Of a stretch of DNA of 64,000 nucleotides, positions 43,316 to 54,376 are shown one piece after another. Where the stretch lies: contig BSBM01000779.1 of NCBI GenBank assembly GCA_027924585.1, positions 17,838,001 through 17,902,000 of the forward strand. Reading direction: 5' to 3'. Below the pieces are notes generated by a model that worked only from the letters and a program-made list of their open reading frames with translations, did no database searches and was not told the origin of the DNA. This DNA comes from Larix kaempferi. Lineage: Eukaryota > Streptophyta > Pinopsida > Pinales > Pinaceae. Position 1 is the stretch's first letter. Each line of letters opens with the position of its first letter. Position numbers and translations under genes: made by a program.

Positions 43316-46300
43316 TTAATCCGAATATGAGTCTGAGTGGAATCTGTGGAGATTTGTAAGACTGTAAGCAAGTTCTGGTGCCTCCCCTCGAGGAACAAAC
43401 CCATAGCAGGATACCCAATGCCCCCAACACAACTGTTCTTCTTCTAATGTTAGAGCATAGCTGGTTCTGTAAGAGTAGCTTATAGGGAACCAAATGAGAG
43501 GGAATTTGAATCTCAAACCAAGCCACCAAGACCCACACCTTTCCATGCACCACACATATCTAGGAATCCTTGTCAAATCTTGCCCAAAATTTTCAAAGCC
43601 GTATGGATCCATTTCCTTGAGAGATGAGGAAGAGTACAACCATCTGTATTCACTACCTTCTAGGGCATCTTGCTGCATATTGAGAATCATTGGGACACAT
43701 GTGGTAAGAATTCTATCTCGTAGTCTTTCAAATTATCGGGCAATTGAGGGAACCTTGATAGTTTTAGCATGATTTTCCATGAATGCTGATGGATTCCTAG
43801 GTTCCCCCCTAATCCAAAGAGTAGAATTATCCTCATTCTTAAGGATGGTTTGGAAGGAATCTCGCCATCTTACATGGTTAATGACAAAGGAGGCAAATTC
43901 CCTCAGCTGAATATCCCCTAGAATAGGTAAAGGATTAGATGGAAAGGCAGTGTAGCAAGCCCTGTCATGTAAATACAATTCACATAACAAATGCTGGTCC
44001 TCAAAGTCACTCTTCAGAAAAGTCTCCAAAAATTGAGTAGTTGTTGCCAAATCAAATGATCTCCCATCCTTGAGAGCTCTTAATTGGAATAAGGTTGTCT
44101 GCTCATGGAGAAAAATAGGGTAAGAGGGGGATGGAGCCCTGCAACTCAACAATTCTATGGAGAGAGTGTACATTTTATCTTTTTCATGTTGCAGGGACTT
44201 AAGTTTCTTTAACTCTTCCAATTTTTCTTGAAGTTTCTCCCACCGGAGTTTCTGGAAGAATAACACCTCAGCCCACTTTTCTCTCAATCCCTTAATGACA
44301 TTCCTATGTTCCTAGAGAGAGATCATACCTATTCTGAATTGTTCATTCCACTTGAGCCATTTATACAACTCGATATTTAACCAAAGAACCTTCTTCTGCA
44401 ACCATTGAATCTTTATGTCTTCTACCTCCTTCTCATCATCAGAATCCAGATAAATGACTTCCTTATCTTGCCTTGGCACTGTGACAGTTTCATCCTCTAG
44501 TGGGGTTGCAGTGGTCTGTGCATGTAGTGCAGTCTCAGCCATGGGTTCTAGGGATGCTGGTTCTTGTGTAACAGCATTCTCTATTTCCATATTCTCCTTA
44601 GCTTCCTCAGTCTATGTTACAGTCTTAGTCAATATTCTTAGGACTGCTGGTTCTTGTGTAGCAGCATCCTCCTTTTCCATTTCAATCTCAGCCATCTCAG
44701 TTTGTGTTGCCACTGTAGCAAATGATTTTGGGAACACTAGTTCTTGTGTAATAGTGTTTTTCTCTTGGTCCTTGATATTAGACGTCGCTATCTAAATTGT
44801 AGCTTCATTAAACATTTTCAAGGGTATTGGTTCTTGTGTAACAGTCCCCCGTTCCTTAATTTCTTTGAGCTGCTGAGATTGTTTCTGGTTTATATCAGAT
44901 TTTTCTGACTAATGAGACTGGTCCTGAAGAAGTTCAGTATCCCATGATAGTTGGGACTGAAGAAGTTCAGTATCCCATGATGGTTGGGACTGAAGAAGCT
45001 CAGTACCCCCTGATGGTTGGGACTGGACTGTTTCTTCTCCTAAACTCAAAGAAGGGATCCCTTCAATTCCTGGCTCATTTTCCCCCACCCATTCAATTTC
45101 TAGCACTCCTTCTTCAATCTCCTCTATCTGTACATGCTTCTTTGATACATCCCCCAACACAACAACCCTGTGTCCTGCCGCAGCAAATATGTCTCCACAC
45201 TCAAGACAAACAGTCTCTCCATACTTCCCATTTTCAAATGAAAAAGATGACTTTTCAAATAAATTTGAATCATTTGCTAATGTATCCAAATTCTTTTCTG
45301 CCTACTTTCCAACTAATCCCTTCCATCTTTCCAACTTATTTCACAATATCTGCACTTCTTCTTTTAATAGTTCATTTTCAAGCAGAAGATTTTCAATTTG
45401 GGGTTCTTCTCTGGGAGGTTCTTGCATAACAGTAGATGAATTAGGGCTCAAAATGGGAATCTCTAAATCTATTCCTGTCACAAGTATTTCCTCCACCCAA
45501 GATGGTTCCCTATTCTCTCTGACTGCTCCCGCTGTCTCTGCTACTTCTGCTACTTTTGCTATCTCTGCTAGGGGTGATTCAATATTACCCCCAGTTGTAT
45601 CCATTGTCTCCACTTCTTCTGTTGTTTTTTCTATCACACCTGCTTCTTTTGCTGCTACTGATCAAGTCCTTCTTCTCACCATTCCCACTGGGTGTTCCTC
45701 CATGCCTATTGCTATTGGTGCTTTAACAGTTCTAATTTTCCTTTTCTTTGTTGTAGTAGGTGTCTGGCTTATGTTCCTTGATCCTATTCCTCGTTTCTTT
45801 GACACAGGGGTCCCCACTTTAGTCTTTTCTTCTTCAATCAGTGTACCCCTTATCTCTGAAGAGGATTCAACCTCCAACACTTCCACAGTTCCTTCTTCTA
45901 CTATTCCTATCCGATATCATTCTTTCTGAATTCCTGCTTCTGCAACTGCAGCTTCTACTGTCGCAGCTCCAATAGCTACTCCAGTTTCAACTTCCTTTAT
46001 TTGAGTAACTTCTTCTGCAGTTACAGTTTCCATCATAGTTTCTTCAGCTACAGGGTTTTTTGTTACTGCTGCCTCTCCCTTGTTTACTTCCTCTTCATCA
46101 TTGGCCTGGTTTCCTGTTGTTCCATCCTCCCCCCCAACTGGGTTTGAGGAACGTCGGTCCTCACTACCTTCACCAACACCCTCCATTTCCAAAACATGTT
46201 GTATAATTAGCGCATCTCCAGCCAAAAATTGTTCCCAAGTTAAATTACGATTTACAATGGCTCTTAAAACTAGTAATTTAATTAGGCCATGATTAGTAAG

Positions 46301-46852
46301 CGAGGAAACTGGGTGTTGGGCATTTTTTGCATAACCAACCATGGTTTGTAGGGCTTTGAGTAGATAGAATGGTATATTCACCAAATTACCATGGCGTAAA
46401 TGAGAAAGTAAGGGGAGTTCAAAGAAAGAAACAGTTTGGTACCTACCTCCATAGGAGATGTATCTTTTTACAAAGATTGCCACTTGATTCCAGGGTGGTG
46501 GTAAAGATGCCAGTTCCAGCCCACGATGCTTCTGACGAACATGTTCCCCAACTGCTAAGAATTCTCTAATAGCATTTGCATTATGCACCTTTCGTCCAAA
46601 TAATTTCTTCCCAACCTGGGGTAAACTAGTAACCTCTGATATAATCTCTTCTGTAACATCCACACGCAGCCCTCTAACCTCATAATGAGTATCAGTCAGG
46701 TTAAGGGAAAATTGTAATGCGGTTTCTGTATGGAAACCGTTCAATCGTTCAAAATATTCCATCCAACCTGCTGCTGTAAAAATATTAAGGACTTCTGCAT
46801 TAGCGTGCACAGCTTCTGTTTCTATTGGTTCATGTTGGACTGGGTTACCCAT
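43316..46852 (-). pseudogene. Long additional ORF downstream of gypsy integrase, broken by stops and shifts
   Basis: About 1,170 codons in pieces on the minus strand. The N-terminal 250 residues (46852 down to about 46100) form a globular region, with FERLNGFHTETALQFS, GLRVDVTEEIISEVTSLPQV and YISYGGRYQTVSFFELPLL. This resembles the plant retrotransposon-associated domain with a GL-V-T-I--TGLP pattern. A long acidic Thr/Glu/Val-rich linker follows, with a leucine-rich coiled-coil segment (ENLLLENELLKEEVQIL, near 45350). Then come 11-residue repeats (TELLQSQPSWD, 44921-45030), TQEP repeats (about 44500-44860), a VIYLDSDDE motif (near 44440), a basic/acidic coiled coil from 44287 and a C-terminal region ending SDSYSD. 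Its function is unknown; position after pol fits the extra ORFs of Tat/Athila elements. Confidence 0.75.
44921..45030 (-). repeat. 33-bp in-frame tandem repeat inside the additional ORF
   Basis: TTGGGACTGAAGAAGTTCAG recurs at 44951, 44984 and (diverged) 45017, with a partial copy before; 33 bp gives 11 residues per unit. Confidence 0.85.
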
Positions 46853-47469
46853 CTCAATCTCTTCTCAAAATTCAGAACCAATACAACAGTCACCAGTCTC
46901 GACGTGGGAGGTGCAGCATACGAACATGCAAGCGATAGTTGGAGTTCGAAAATAGGGTATTTTAGGAAAGTCGGCATAGGCATAAAATTCCGGTAAGATG
47001 AGACGGTTATGGAAAATTGGCATATTTGGAGTGTTTTGGTACTATTCAGGTATGGTGTCAGGGAATAAATACAAACATGGTTTTGACATACCCTCTGGTA
47101 ATTAAACATTATAAGTTCATTCAATCAAGGGTTAAGACAACATATAATAATTATTACCGTATTTAATTCCTTGCCAAATCATGTAAAAGTTCTGAACCAT
47201 ACCTTTCATTTATGTGTTCATCCACGAGGTAATTAGTATGGTGCACCAACTATTATAGCCCTCCTTCATCATCATCTCCATTTTTAAGACAAATGTAAAT
47301 GCACATGTGCTGAAGTGATGTGGCCACGCCATGCGAACTGACAGGTACCACGACATTCGAATGATTTTCTTCATGGAGGACTACGATTGGATTGATGAAA
47401 TAGGTGACTGAGATTGACGCCCAATCAAACTATATTGACAGCACCGATCGAAGAGCAGGAAAACTGGAG
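46853..47469. other. Non-coding link between the additional ORF and the 83-bp array
   Basis: Nothing recognised; would be the region 5' of the additional ORF in the gypsy element. Confidence 0.5.
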
Positions 47470-48000
47470 TATTATCAGCTGCAAAATTTAGCAGAATAAG
47501 CGAAAATGGTGGAGTCGCAGTTGTACGAAAGGAACGAGGATGAAGTGGAAAAGAACGGAGTCGCGGCTGCTAGATTTAGCATAATCAATCAAGGATAGCA
47601 GAGTCGCATATGCCATGTTTAGTGGAATGGAAAAAGGTAGTAGAGTCGCACTTACAAAATTTGAAAGGTAAACAGAAATAGTGGAGTCGCAGCTGCAAAA
47701 TTTGGCAGAACGGGCAAATGTGGAGTAGTCGCAGCTACGAAATTTGAAAGGTAAACAGAAATAGCGGAGTTGCAGCTATGAAATTCGGTAGAACGGGAAA
47801 ATGTGGCAGGGTCGTAGCTACAAAATTTGAAAGGTAAACAGAAATAGCGGAGTCGCAGCTGCGAAATTTGGCAAAACGGAAAAATGTGGTGGAGTCGCAG
47901 CTACAAAATTTGAAAGGTAAACAGAAATAGCGGAGTCGCAGCTACAGAATGTGGTAGAGCGGGAAAATGTGGCGGAGTCACAACTGTGTCAGACTGTAGT
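47470..48000 (-). repeat. 83-bp tandem array in the gypsy element, about 5-6 units
   Basis: GGTAAACAGAAATAG with GGAGTCGCAGCT and AAAATTTG recurs at 47667, 47750, 47833 and 47916, exactly 83 bp apart, with decayed units on the left. Each unit contains two half-units sharing GGAGTCGCAGCT. Confidence 0.92.
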
Positions 48001-48251
48001 ATAAGCAAATTTTATCTGTGAAAAACCACGAATTATCCATCTTCTTCAAAGAGCTTTATTAGATCAGGAACAAATATGGGGTGTCTGCAGTCGTCTGGCC
48101 CAGTCACAGCTGCTGCTCCTCCAATAAGTTCCTACACATAGTTCTTCAAAACAAACCAATCAAGTGCAAGAAAAATTAAAAATAGATAAAATACATAATG
48201 AAAGAAAAACCAATTATTTATGTACAAAAATATGTGTGGAAACTGCAACTT
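48001..48251. other. Link between the 83-bp array and integrase C-terminus
   Basis: Non-coding tail of pol; no separate feature. Confidence 0.5.
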
Positions 48252-49135
48252 TTAGGAATTCATAGGGTTTAAAAATCCCTTCCCTAATGTTAACTCATAC
48301 TCTGGATCAACTGCAACTTGTGAAATAAAAGCCTCCCTTGAGATCGGCCTATGATACAGTCGCAGCCGATGACCATTTGCGAATAATGGTACTTTGTTCT
48401 CATCAATGGTGATCAACCGGACTATTCCATTATCAAATACCCGATCTATCTGATAGGGCCCCAACCAACGGGTGTGCAATTTTCCTTTAAAGTCCCTCTT
48501 AAATCATGAATCATACAATAGGGCCCAGTCTCCTTCCTGGAAGACTCTTTTTTTTATAAATCTATCATGCCATCTAGAGCGCTGTTGTTGGATTAAGGCT
48601 GTATGATGCACTGTAGCTGTGGGCTTCTCATCCAATTCATTGAGCTCATTCAGTTGATTCCTCTGTGCTTCTGATAAATCTAGGTTAGCTTCAACAATTG
48701 TTTTAAAGTTCTGATTTCAAATTCGATTGGAAAAACAACATTCTTTCCATACACTAGCTCATATGGGGGAAAACCAGTGGTGTTACGCCAAGTGGTACGA
48801 TAGGCCCACAGTGCCTCTGGAAGTATTTCAGCCCAATATTTACGATGGCTCTTCACTATTTTTTTCAGAATAGCCTCAATAACCTTGTTCCCGCTTTCCA
48901 CCTACCCATTGGCTTGTGGATGGTATGGTGAGGTTATTCTGTGCTGAATGAGAAATTTCTGCAATAGTGCCTCTAGTTTGTGAGATACAAACTGTGGTCC
49001 ACTATTTGTAATGATCTCCTTAGGTACTCCAAACTGAATAAAAATCTCTTCATACAGGAAATCAATCACAGCCTGATCATTGGCCTTGACCAAGGCTACA
49101 GCTTCTACCCATTTAGTCATGTAGTATGTGCAAAC
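48252..49135 (-). pseudogene. Gypsy integrase core and C-terminus, inactivated
   Basis: Read from 49135 downward: YMTKWVEAVA, then GVPKEIITNSGPQF, where the second catalytic Asp of TD-GPQF is Asn. HPQANG is followed by TAG in place of a Gln codon (48902-48904), then VESGNK with the catalytic Glu. The rest (WAEILPEALWAYRTTW, YELVYGK) is typical. A frameshift precedes the C-terminal domain at 48479-48252 (WLGPYQIDRVFDNGIVRL, NGHRLRLYHRPIS). The start is cut by the LTR at 49136, so the first Asp is missing. Confidence 0.93.
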
Positions 49136-51863
49136 TGTAATGCCCATATTTTGATTCGGCATATTTATTAGTTAGACACAATACTTTATTTCTTATATAT
49201 TCTGTTGAACTCAGCTCGACTGAGTAAACTATATTTGACCTCGTTGTATGATGTTACTCTGTTTTATGATTTCACCATGATTATGATGTTACTATGTTAT
49301 GCGATTATGATGTCATGATTATCATATGATTTCCTTATTTTACGATTGCAGTATATGTTTATATGTTTTCATTAATGAAATGTGAAATATATGATTCGGT
49401 ACATGGATACCATCTTCTTATATGAATTATTGAAATGTTATATGTATCTATGATGAGCTAAAAGGTTACATGAAATGAAATGATAACATGGATCAATTGG
49501 CGATCAATGGAAAATGCTTTCTATAAATTGTATTTTGAAAAACACTAACCTACAGGACACAAGGGCTATGGGATAGCCAGTTACTTGATCTGATATATAT
49601 TGGAAAAGAAAAACATGTTCATACAGCAAACCTTAGCAGCCAAAATGAAGATACGATAACACAAACTGATAATCCCGATAGCAGCAAGTATGAGTTGATA
49701 AGGGCATAGGCCCAGTATGTTGAGAGGGATGGATGTGTTTCCCACCCTATGTTTCCATGAGACCCGAGGTCGTGGGAGGGACGTGCTGATACACGCTCCC
49801 CATGTTGTTGTGATGACGATGGTCGGATGCCTGCTAGGGGAGGATAGGTCCGCTGTTCAGCCGACGCTATCGCTCTCAAGTTCTATGTGGTCAGATCGGT
49901 GAGTCCGACATCCACTGTTGTACTAGCAGAGGAAGGATAGGGAGGATGCTGGACGTAGGTTATGATGGGAGGATGTGTTAGTTAGTACTGTTGGGGGTTT
50001 AGTATTCCTTGAGTTCGAGTTAGTGGAAGTAGGCACCCTCCTTGTACATGATTGATTAAACTAATGTAAAGATAAAGAGAATGATGTTAAATCGTAAAGG
50101 GTTAACTGTTAAATAACCGAGGATGTTAAAGTAATTATACTATATATTATGCTTGCTCTTCTGCATGGGGGTAGATACTATTATTAGTTAGCAAGTATGC
50201 ATAGGCGGAATGGGGTTTGTTTATAGTACATATCCGACATGTGCATACACTGGCCATGCATACACACCTTGTACGTGTACAATATTACTGGTGTATAACA
50301 TACTTGTCATGCTTGAATAGTAGTATAAATGTCATAGATAACTCAGTTAAGGATACATCCATCAACTTAGGTAATGAATGGTTAGGTTGTCAATGTGTAA
50401 ATAAGTGAATTAGTAATTATATGAAAACATTGTAATAATAAGACAAGTGTCGTCAGTTAACATTGTCATAGGAGAACTGTTGTGAATAGGGTAATGATAG
50501 TGTCTAATTAATTAGTAAAATTGTTTAAGCCCTCACAAGTGCTTTGTTTATAAGAACAAGGATGCTATGTTGATGATAGGGTACTCATGTGATAAACAAA
50601 TAATTAAGAATACTATGATTAATTCACCTTTTATTATTGTTAAATGGTGATTTAATTATTATTATTAATTAATAAATGGTGATCTAATTATTATTATTAC
50701 TTAATTAATAATATTCCAACAACATTTATATATCCCTATCGTAACAATTGCAATATAAGTAAGATTTAAAATACTGATTTATAAATTAATATTGTGTGAT
50801 TATTTCCATTTCAAAGTTAGCCATAATAGGATAATCATTTTCCTGGAATGAACGTGATGTGATGGAAAATGGTTATTTAATTATTCAATTTTAATCTTGG
50901 AATTTAAACCTCAAGCTAAGTAGTCTCGACGGATAAGGTGGACCATTAAGACACATCATGTCCAAGTTGAAAAGGGGCAACTAATTATATAATATTTTAT
51001 TAATTACATTAATAACATTAAATACAAAGGATAGCGAATAGACTTGTATTTAATGAAGCTTGTCCTGAATGGATAACCCTTGGGTGATAATACCCACCGT
51101 AATAAATACTTACGACCGTCAATCCAAAACCAACTAATTTTTCCATGAGAGTAATTAATTATAATTCTTTTATAAAGAACCGTGTATGAATGAACTGGTG
51201 ATAGGAGTAAATGTTGAGGGGCTCGAGAGGGGGATTTTGGGGCGGTGGAGTAAGCCCAAGATATTCTCGAGGAAGGGAAATTATATAGAGGGGGAGAGCT
51301 TGGAGAAAGGGAGGTTTTTTTTTTATTGGGGGAAGAAAAGAAGTTTGGAGAACAGAAAGATTTTGAGAACAGAAGGAAAGACTGCTCTCGGGATTATCAG
51401 ATTGTGGGCTCGGGGGCTTGGAAATCCTTTGATTTCCAAGGGCCGGCAAGATAATAGCTGGTCGGTAGGGTGGACACTTCAGTTTGGCTGTCTAAGAGGT
51501 TATACAACCTACTACAACCTACGGTTAGCATCAGCATCAGGTAATTTCCTTGTCATTTACATTATTTGATTATTATGCTAAAATCTTACTGTAAACATGC
51601 ATAAATTGCTACTTACTGATTTACTAAGTTGTGCAACCTATTCTTATGCTGGAACATGATTGTTGTAAAGAAAATAACGATATGTTTGTTTATTTTAAAT
51701 TACGAATGTAAGGTTAGTGAAAACACGACAGTACACTAAATATTATTTAGAAGCATAGTAATTTTTGGAAACTTACCCCCAAACACTTGATTAAAGATTA
51801 ATACATAGATAATTAACTGAGAAATTTTACTTAGTGCTTTGCTGTAAAAACCAGAGCACTACA
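49136..51863 (+). repeat. Isolated 2.7-kb LTR of another LTR retrotransposon
   Basis: Begins TGTAATGCCCATATTTTG at a sharp break inside the gypsy integrase and ends CCAGAGCACTACA. Two bases later comes TGGTATCAGAGCC (51866), the usual plant primer site, so this is a 5' LTR on the plus strand with only the first few dozen internal bases. It holds no coding frame of note. Confidence 0.75.
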
Positions 51864-51865
51864 GA

Positions 51866-51877
51866 TGGTATCAGAGC
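51866..51877 (+). promoter_or_regulatory. Primer binding site after the 2.7-kb LTR
   Basis: TGGTATCAGAGC, two bases after the LTR end. Confidence 0.82.
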
Positions 51878-51945
51878 CTTTGTTCAGACTCTTGAACCTA
51901 GAGGCCTATTCATGTTTCACCTAGAAAATTTACTTGATAATTTAC

Positions 51946-51984
51946 CTACTTGGCCTCCAGCCATAGTAAGCTTCCAAGGTGCAC
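51946..51984 (-). other. Possible short host exon with a start codon
   Basis: On the minus strand TTTTGCAG precedes 51984 and GTAAATT follows 51946. The 39 bases between contain ATGGCTGGAGGCCAAGTAG, which would start MAGGQV in phase 1. It could be the first coding exon of the transporter gene now lying dead at 38-40 kb, with the transposon nest between. That link is inference; the fit may be chance. Confidence 0.3.
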
Positions 51985-54049
51985 CTGCAAAAGGAAAATG
52001 AGAATAACATTAGAAAATAAAAGAATATATATATACCTATAATTATATTTTCATTCTTTTGCTGCACACCCAAAAGACTAGTATGATTTGGCAATGGAAA
52101 TTCTACGCTAATCTACCAAACATATGCAAATTTTCAGGGTTACAGATTTTAGTTTATTATTTAAATTATGATCTTCTTACAATATCCCTATTGATATCCA
52201 AGCTATAGACTGTACTTATGCGAACTAAGTCAATTTGAATGTGCATGTATATTCGACTTAAATTTATATATCTTATCAAATACAGAATTCCCCTACCATT
52301 TCGAGTTCGTTTATTTCTAAGTGATAAACTAAAATTATTCACATGTTGTTCCATGTCTAATAGAATAGAATCTGTTTGTTACCTATTCTATTAAATGTGC
52401 ACTAGGACTTGTTATATATAACCGGAGGATAAAATCCAGAAACTATCATCTATTCCTAAATTCATGGAATTCAAAAAAAAAAAACAAGGTAAGTAACTTG
52501 CAAAACAAATGATTTTAAAATTTTACAAGGATACATAATTTTAATCTAATTTAAAAATTGTGCAGGTATATATATATATATACTTGGGAGTTACATATTT
52601 TCGGCTTACACCTGCAAGCCGCAACAAACAAAACAGTAAATAGCAGCTGAGGCCCCCGCACATTTACAATAGCAGCTATCAAAACATAATAACATGCAAT
52701 GCACGTTATATTATTTATATATTAAGAGTGAACATGTGTTGCAATGTGAACTTCTGATATTATCATATTATCATATTAGTATGTAGAAAAACATGGAAAA
52801 AAAAAATATAGCAAGCTTAATGAAAGGAAACTATTAAAGCTAAATATTAAATCTAGAAAGAAAATAAAAAAAAGCGACAGGACAACAGGCCAGCATCCTA
52901 ATTTCTAAGCAAGAACATAATGAAATTGAAGCCAAAATATAACCAGCTCAGCATCTAAGAAAGAAGGCCACATTCAAGTGTAATACTTGTGATTCATTAC
53001 CAGGAAAAATAAAAGAAGAAAAGGAAAATCGTTTGAGGCATTCGATTTTGAAGTCTTACACTGATGGATTAGAAAATACTGCCGTGAATTTGTTTATACT
53101 GTAAAACTCTTTTGAAGCTTTTGAATTGCATTGTACATTTTGCGCCGAGAACCGACCGCATTGATACCTGTAGATGAAGGTGACTGCTACAGCACCTTAC
53201 TGTGGTATAATATAGCTCTCAAAGCCCACGCCTTGGTTGTTTGGTGATGGCGGGAGCCGATGACCACTGAAGAATGCGCCCAGCATAAATATGCAGCCCT
53301 GTAGATGACAGTCACAGTTGGAAACCCCCTTTAATTTGACTGTAACGACTTCTTTGTGTCCATGATTGTAGTGGATAGTCACTAGAGAAAGATAGATAAC
53401 AATATAAGTACCCAACAGCAGTAAAGTAGACTCCTGTGGATGATAGATGCAAAGTGCAGACCACTGTTAAACTAAAACGCCCTTTTTCTGCTGCGCCTGA
53501 GTGAAATCTTGGTCACGGCAAACGATAGATGCCCACAAATGCGTCCAGTAGTGAAGGAAAGATCTTAAATCTTTGTGAGTGGCCCAAAGTCTAAAATCGA
53601 GCCCAGCCCTAGCGCTCGACAGCTGAGAGCTTACAAAGCGAACCAGCGGCTGAGCCCAAACGACCCACGCACATCATTCAAGCATCAAGCTCACACAAGA
53701 CCGCTCCCTCCTTTTGTTACACAAAGTCGACCCCTTGTTGATGAACCAAGCAGTGCGCCCTTCGTTATGTAAGTAGATCTCACAAAGCTACGCTCAAGAA
53801 CGGTAAACCCCTGGAAGGCGTAAGAGGCTGAAAATCACCATATCCACCACCCAGGTTTGATTTCCATGGACTGCCAGAAATTGAAATAGAATAAAGCCAC
53901 TGAGAATACGAAAAACTCAACAGTAATCAGATAAACACCCTATAATAGCCATAAAAAACCAGAAATGAAAGGGTAAATCCCGTTCATTCTTTACAATAGC
54001 AGGTCTGACAGTAGTATTCTGCAGTAGAAAAATGGAAAGCTCCTTCCTT
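51985..54049. other. Unassigned; relatively GC-rich from 53150
   Basis: An AT microsatellite (TATATATATATA) is at about 52566-52582. From 53150 to 53900 the base composition is more genic than its surroundings, but no frame shows a known domain. It may be 5' untranslated or first-intron sequence of a minus-strand gene. Confidence 0.4.
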
Positions 54050-54290
54050 TCTGAAACCCTAAGCGAGCTTGCATTTGAGTTGCAGAGCTAAAACTCCAGG
54101 AGAGAGGGTGAAAATGGCCGCGCCTTGGGGATTGACTCTATTTAGGGTTTCCCCCACTTTCCGAGGGCGGTGGGTTGCTTGGAGAGACCGCGTGTCCTTC
54201 ATGCATACTCGCTCTTTGCATGGTGGTGAAAGGCCACGTGGTAAAATAAAATCTACGGTTTGTAAATCTAGGGCTATAATATAGGTTATA
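54050..54290 (-). promoter_or_regulatory. Promoter/5' UTR-like region on the minus strand
   Basis: On the minus strand: a G-box (CACGTG, plus strand 54235-54240), then AAACCCTAAATAGAG, CTCTCTCC and further AGGGTTT motifs, the usual signature of a plant core promoter and leader. It would drive transcription toward lower coordinates. No transcript evidence is available here. Confidence 0.4.
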
Positions 54291-54376
54291 TTAAAGTTTA
54301 AATTTATTGTTATATATTATGATAGAATATATGTTGTACGAAAATTTAATTTATTCATGTTTTGTTAGAATATACG

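Larger units (their letters stand above)
42545..49135 (-). mobile_element. Ty3/gypsy element, 3' half only (Athila/Tat type)
   Basis: On the minus strand: integrase from within its core (49135 to 48252), an 83-bp tandem array, a long additional ORF, a purine tract and an LTR. Gag, protease, RT, RNase H and the integrase N-terminus are missing because the 2.7-kb LTR begins abruptly at 49136 inside integrase. The integrase C-terminus (GPYQIDRVFDNG, NGHRLRLYHRP) and the extra ORF after pol place it with Athila/Tat-type elements; the finer placement is inference. Confidence 0.85.

Noticed and set aside
49619-49902. Overlapping 86- and 61-codon frames inside the 2.7-kb LTR
   Set aside because: GC-richer LTR segment with no domain; chance frames.
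53575-53772. 65-codon plus-strand frame rich in Ser and Pro
   Set aside because: No domain; it lies in a GC-richer patch better explained as minus-strand leader or intron sequence, and has no splice or promoter support on the plus strand.
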